DNA from: Chryseobacterium piperi | GTDB lineage: Bacteria; Bacteroidota; Bacteroidia; Flavobacteriales; Weeksellaceae | DNA length: 64,000 nucleotides | NCBI RefSeq assembly: GCF_002285635.2 | Contig: NZ_CP023049.2 | Span: 1,612,001 to 1,676,000, forward strand | Direction: 5' to 3' | Part shown: piece by piece, positions 62,184-64,000 of the stretch | How positions within the stretch are numbered: the stretch's first letter is position 1 | Layout: each line of letters starts with the position of its first letter | Notes under the pieces: generated by a model | The model's input: the letters and a program-made list of their open reading frames with translations, nothing else | The model's database searches: none | What the model was told of the DNA's origin: nothing | Program-made: the position numbers and the translations under genes

Positions 62184-63020
62184 TTATTGAATCTTCATTC
62201 TTTCTTTAAATTCAGGCTTCAGCGTTCCTTTAAGGTCGTCCCATGAAACAGGAATCGTCATATCTCCCGCAGCAAATGCAGCTATTTCATACGGACTGTA
62301 ATGGAAATACAAGTTTTTATCATCAAAATAGAAATTATCACTGGCAGGAATCACTTTTACCAAAAGCATATCAGAACCTTTGACTTTACCCTCAGCATCT
62401 GTTATTCCACTGTTTATCTTATCAATGTTTTTCATCAAAATCTCCTCGATTTTATTTTTAGGCATTGTGGTGATATCGGTAAGCTCAACTTTTTTATTAT
62501 TTTTTAAATCGAAAACTCTTTCTGAAAATCCATAATTATCATGAGCTCCGCCTTCGTAGGAACTACCCGTATACTGAATATGCATATAGTCGTTCATATT
62601 GGATTTTAACCTCATGTGAGAACTTGAATACCAATCCTGAGCTTGGGAAGGTCCGGTAAGTTCATCACTATCTCTTTTCATAGAGTCGAAGTAAACATTT
62701 TTTTCTTTTTCGAGATAGCTCTTAAGTCCGTTTTTAGAAAAATCTTTGATTCCTTCATTAGCAAAATAGATACTATCCAGAAGCTTTTGATCCTTTAAAG
62801 TAGGAAAAACCAAAAGTTGTGAGGTATAGCTCACCTTTAATAGCTTACCTATTTTTATAGAATCACTAACTTCCACCGAGTCTATTTCTAATTTTTGAGA
62901 TTGTTTATTTTCTTCTGTATTCACTGTCTTTTCCGTCGAAGTATTCACCGGCTCATTTTTTTTACATGCTGTAAAAACAAAGAAAGAGGATAACGCTACA
63001 ACTGCTATTGTATTTTTCAT
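62184..63020 (-). CDS. DUF3298-containing lipoprotein (tandem copy A)
   Basis: 278 residues. Lipobox FVFTAC with the lipidated Cys at residue 19, then KKNEPVNTSTEKT. The body matches copy B closely: QKLLDSIYFANEGIKDFSKNGL, YTGSSYEGGAHDNYGF and NFYFDDKNLYFHYSPYEIAAFAAGDMTIPVSWDDLKGTLKPEF. Both end MKIQ/MKIK. It is probably the ancestral first gene, with copy B 60 bases downstream. Confidence 0.85.
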   Translation of the reverse strand: MKNTIAVVALSSFFVFTACKKNEPVNTSTEKTVNTEENKQSQKLEIDSVEVSDSIKIGKLLKVSYTSQLLVFPTLKDQKLLDSIYFANEGIKDFSKNGLKSYLEKEKNVYFDSMKRDSDELTGPSQAQDWYSSSHMRLKSNMNDYMHIQYTGSSYEGGAHDNYGFSERVFDLKNNKKVELTDITTMPKNKIEEILMKNIDKINSGITDAEGKVKGSDMLLVKVIPASDNFYFDDKNLYFHYSPYEIAAFAAGDMTIPVSWDDLKGTLKPEFKERMKIQ

Positions 63021-63046
63021 AATTTTTAATTTTCAATATCAATACA

Positions 63047-63073
63047 AAAACCATTCAAAAGATGAATGGTTTT
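63047..63073. terminator. Hairpin before the DUF3298 pair
   Basis: AAAACCATTCA and TGAATGGTTTT form an 11-base perfect stem around a 5-base loop. On the minus strand a T run follows, so it likely ends transcription of the partial gene to the right. Confidence 0.85.
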
Positions 63074-63177
63074 ATAATTTATTTTATATTTTCTTTAGTG
63101 ACTGGAATTCTCTGACTATCGAATTGATCATTTCCGAAAGCCAATAGCGCAATAAAGATAAATCCTAAGCTTTCTAG

Positions 63178-64000
63178 TTATTTTTTAATTAAACTTATTA
63201 CCTGGTTTTCACTTTTTGAAGCGGTTCCCCAAATCTGTTTGAATGCAGGATAGTATTCTTTAGGATAATCCGGGCTTAGTACCTTGATGGTACTGGTTAC
63301 CTCAAGCTTATTTCCTTTATGCTCTGCTACATAACTGTATTCAATTTCTTTGTCATCAGTAACAATTTTCTTGCTTTTAGGCATTTCCTCAATAACATAG
63401 CCTTCCGGAATTTCAAAAGTGATCTTTTTTGTTTTGGTATAGGCAGAAATAAAATCTATAGGAAATCGTCTGGTTTCAGCCTGATCAAATTCATTAGAGT
63501 TTTTATTTAAGAATAACATCGGATTAATGATGATCTTCTTTCCTACCCGGTCAATTAAATTATCTGATGAAAAATTCATGGTACTTTCAAAATCACCATT
63601 TTCAAGAACTTTAGATTCAATATTCGTAAAATCAATAGCGTAATTATCTTTGTATTGCTTTTTGTACTTCTCCATATTATCATCATAATTCTCTTTTGCA
63701 AACATTGCATAACTTCCAGTATCTTTATCCGAATAGGTTCCTGAAACACTTCCATTCTCGTTGATTTTCGCTACTGCAGTCAAATAATTAAAACTTGGTT
63801 TTGAATTGACCATGGTTAATTGCTGTACTTTATCTTTTGACAGTAAAATTCCAAACTGATTCCAATCTCGTGGCGGAAGCATATCCATTGAAGATTGTTT
63901 TGTGGTAGCGTCATATAAATGATACTGATCGTTAATTTTCACGGCAGCCAATACAAAATTGAAGTTAGAAACATTAGGTGACGTCAGATTAATAACCCCA
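63178..64000 (-). CDS. DUF3857/transglutaminase-like protein (partial, N-terminus outside window)
   Basis: The frame is open through the right edge; in view are about 273 C-terminal residues. It begins GVINLTSPNVSNFNFVLAAVKINDQYHLYDATTKQ, where the Asp of YDAT fits the transglutaminase Cys-His-Asp triad, and continues with MLPPRDWNQFG. The C-terminal part is the beta-rich DUF3858-like domain (ITFEIPEGYVIEEMPKSKKIV). Such proteins are exported or periplasmic in Bacteroidota; function unknown. Confidence 0.82.
   Translation of the reverse strand, partial: GVINLTSPNVSNFNFVLAAVKINDQYHLYDATTKQSSMDMLPPRDWNQFGILLSKDKVQQLTMVNSKPSFNYLTAVAKINENGSVSGTYSDKDTGSYAMFAKENYDDNMEKYKKQYKDNYAIDFTNIESKVLENGDFESTMNFSSDNLIDRVGKKIIINPMLFLNKNSNEFDQAETRRFPIDFISAYTKTKKITFEIPEGYVIEEMPKSKKIVTDDKEIEYSYVAEHKGNKLEVTSTIKVLSPDYPKEYYPAFKQIWGTASKSENQVISLIKK

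Overview
The window looks like a chromosomal segment from a Flavobacteriia member of the Chryseobacterium type. The evidence is low G+C content, TonB-linked SusC-type receptors, a PorT-type secretion protein, two GLPGLI-family proteins, a DUF2339 membrane protein, and many promoters with the Bacteroidota -7 box TAnnTTTG instead of a sigma-70 type -10 box. No ribosome-binding sites stand out. Most of the window is ordinary core genome. Nothing here proves the species.

Layout. 1-8.2 kb: a partial SusC receptor (minus), metG, a methyltransferase, and an iron-uptake pair (TonB receptor plus siderophore-interacting reductase). 8.5-9.8 kb: a Cys-rich exported-type protein whose start is damaged by a one-base loss, followed at once by a GLPGLI protein. 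9.9-15 kb: an AraC regulator and a TolC-HlyD-MFS tripartite efflux operon with a palindromic operator on its promoter. 15-19 kb: an Mpo1-like protein, an RsmI-like methyltransferase, a low-molecular-weight phosphatase and dnaA. 19-33.5 kb: housekeeping genes (thioesterase, pheA, rarA, yidD, lgt with an extra N-terminal domain, nnr, mscL, a serA-like gene, idi, gcvT), a C1q-like secreted protein and a DUF2339 protein.

33.5-36 kb is a small accessory island: a decayed and an intact copy of a double-glycine-leader peptide gene, an unknown helical protein, and an IS5-family element. A second element with an identical transposase lies in opposite orientation at 56.2-57.1 kb, so about 21.5 kb is bracketed by inverted copies. 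Inside that interval are a fluoride riboswitch in front of a CLC-F type transporter (38.0-39.5 kb), a LysR/YeiH pair, an unrelated second Cys-rich double-glycine peptide (41.7 kb), rny, a probable 6S RNA, zapA with a coiled-coil partner, porT, ubiE, a FabH-like synthase, a metallophosphoesterase, a catalytically degenerate polysaccharide deacetylase relative, threonine dehydrogenase and a TonB receptor. 57-64 kb holds ggt, a dicarboxylate symporter, a lipid kinase, tandem DUF3298 lipoproteins and a partial transglutaminase-like protein.

The most interesting items are the fluoride riboswitch with a readable expression platform, the orphan six-cysteine double-glycine peptides, the 6S RNA between zapA and rny, the shared AAACAAATGTTT operator core, the pseudo-deacetylase, and the broken start of the Cys-rich gene. 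I found no CRISPR array, tRNA, rRNA or prophage.
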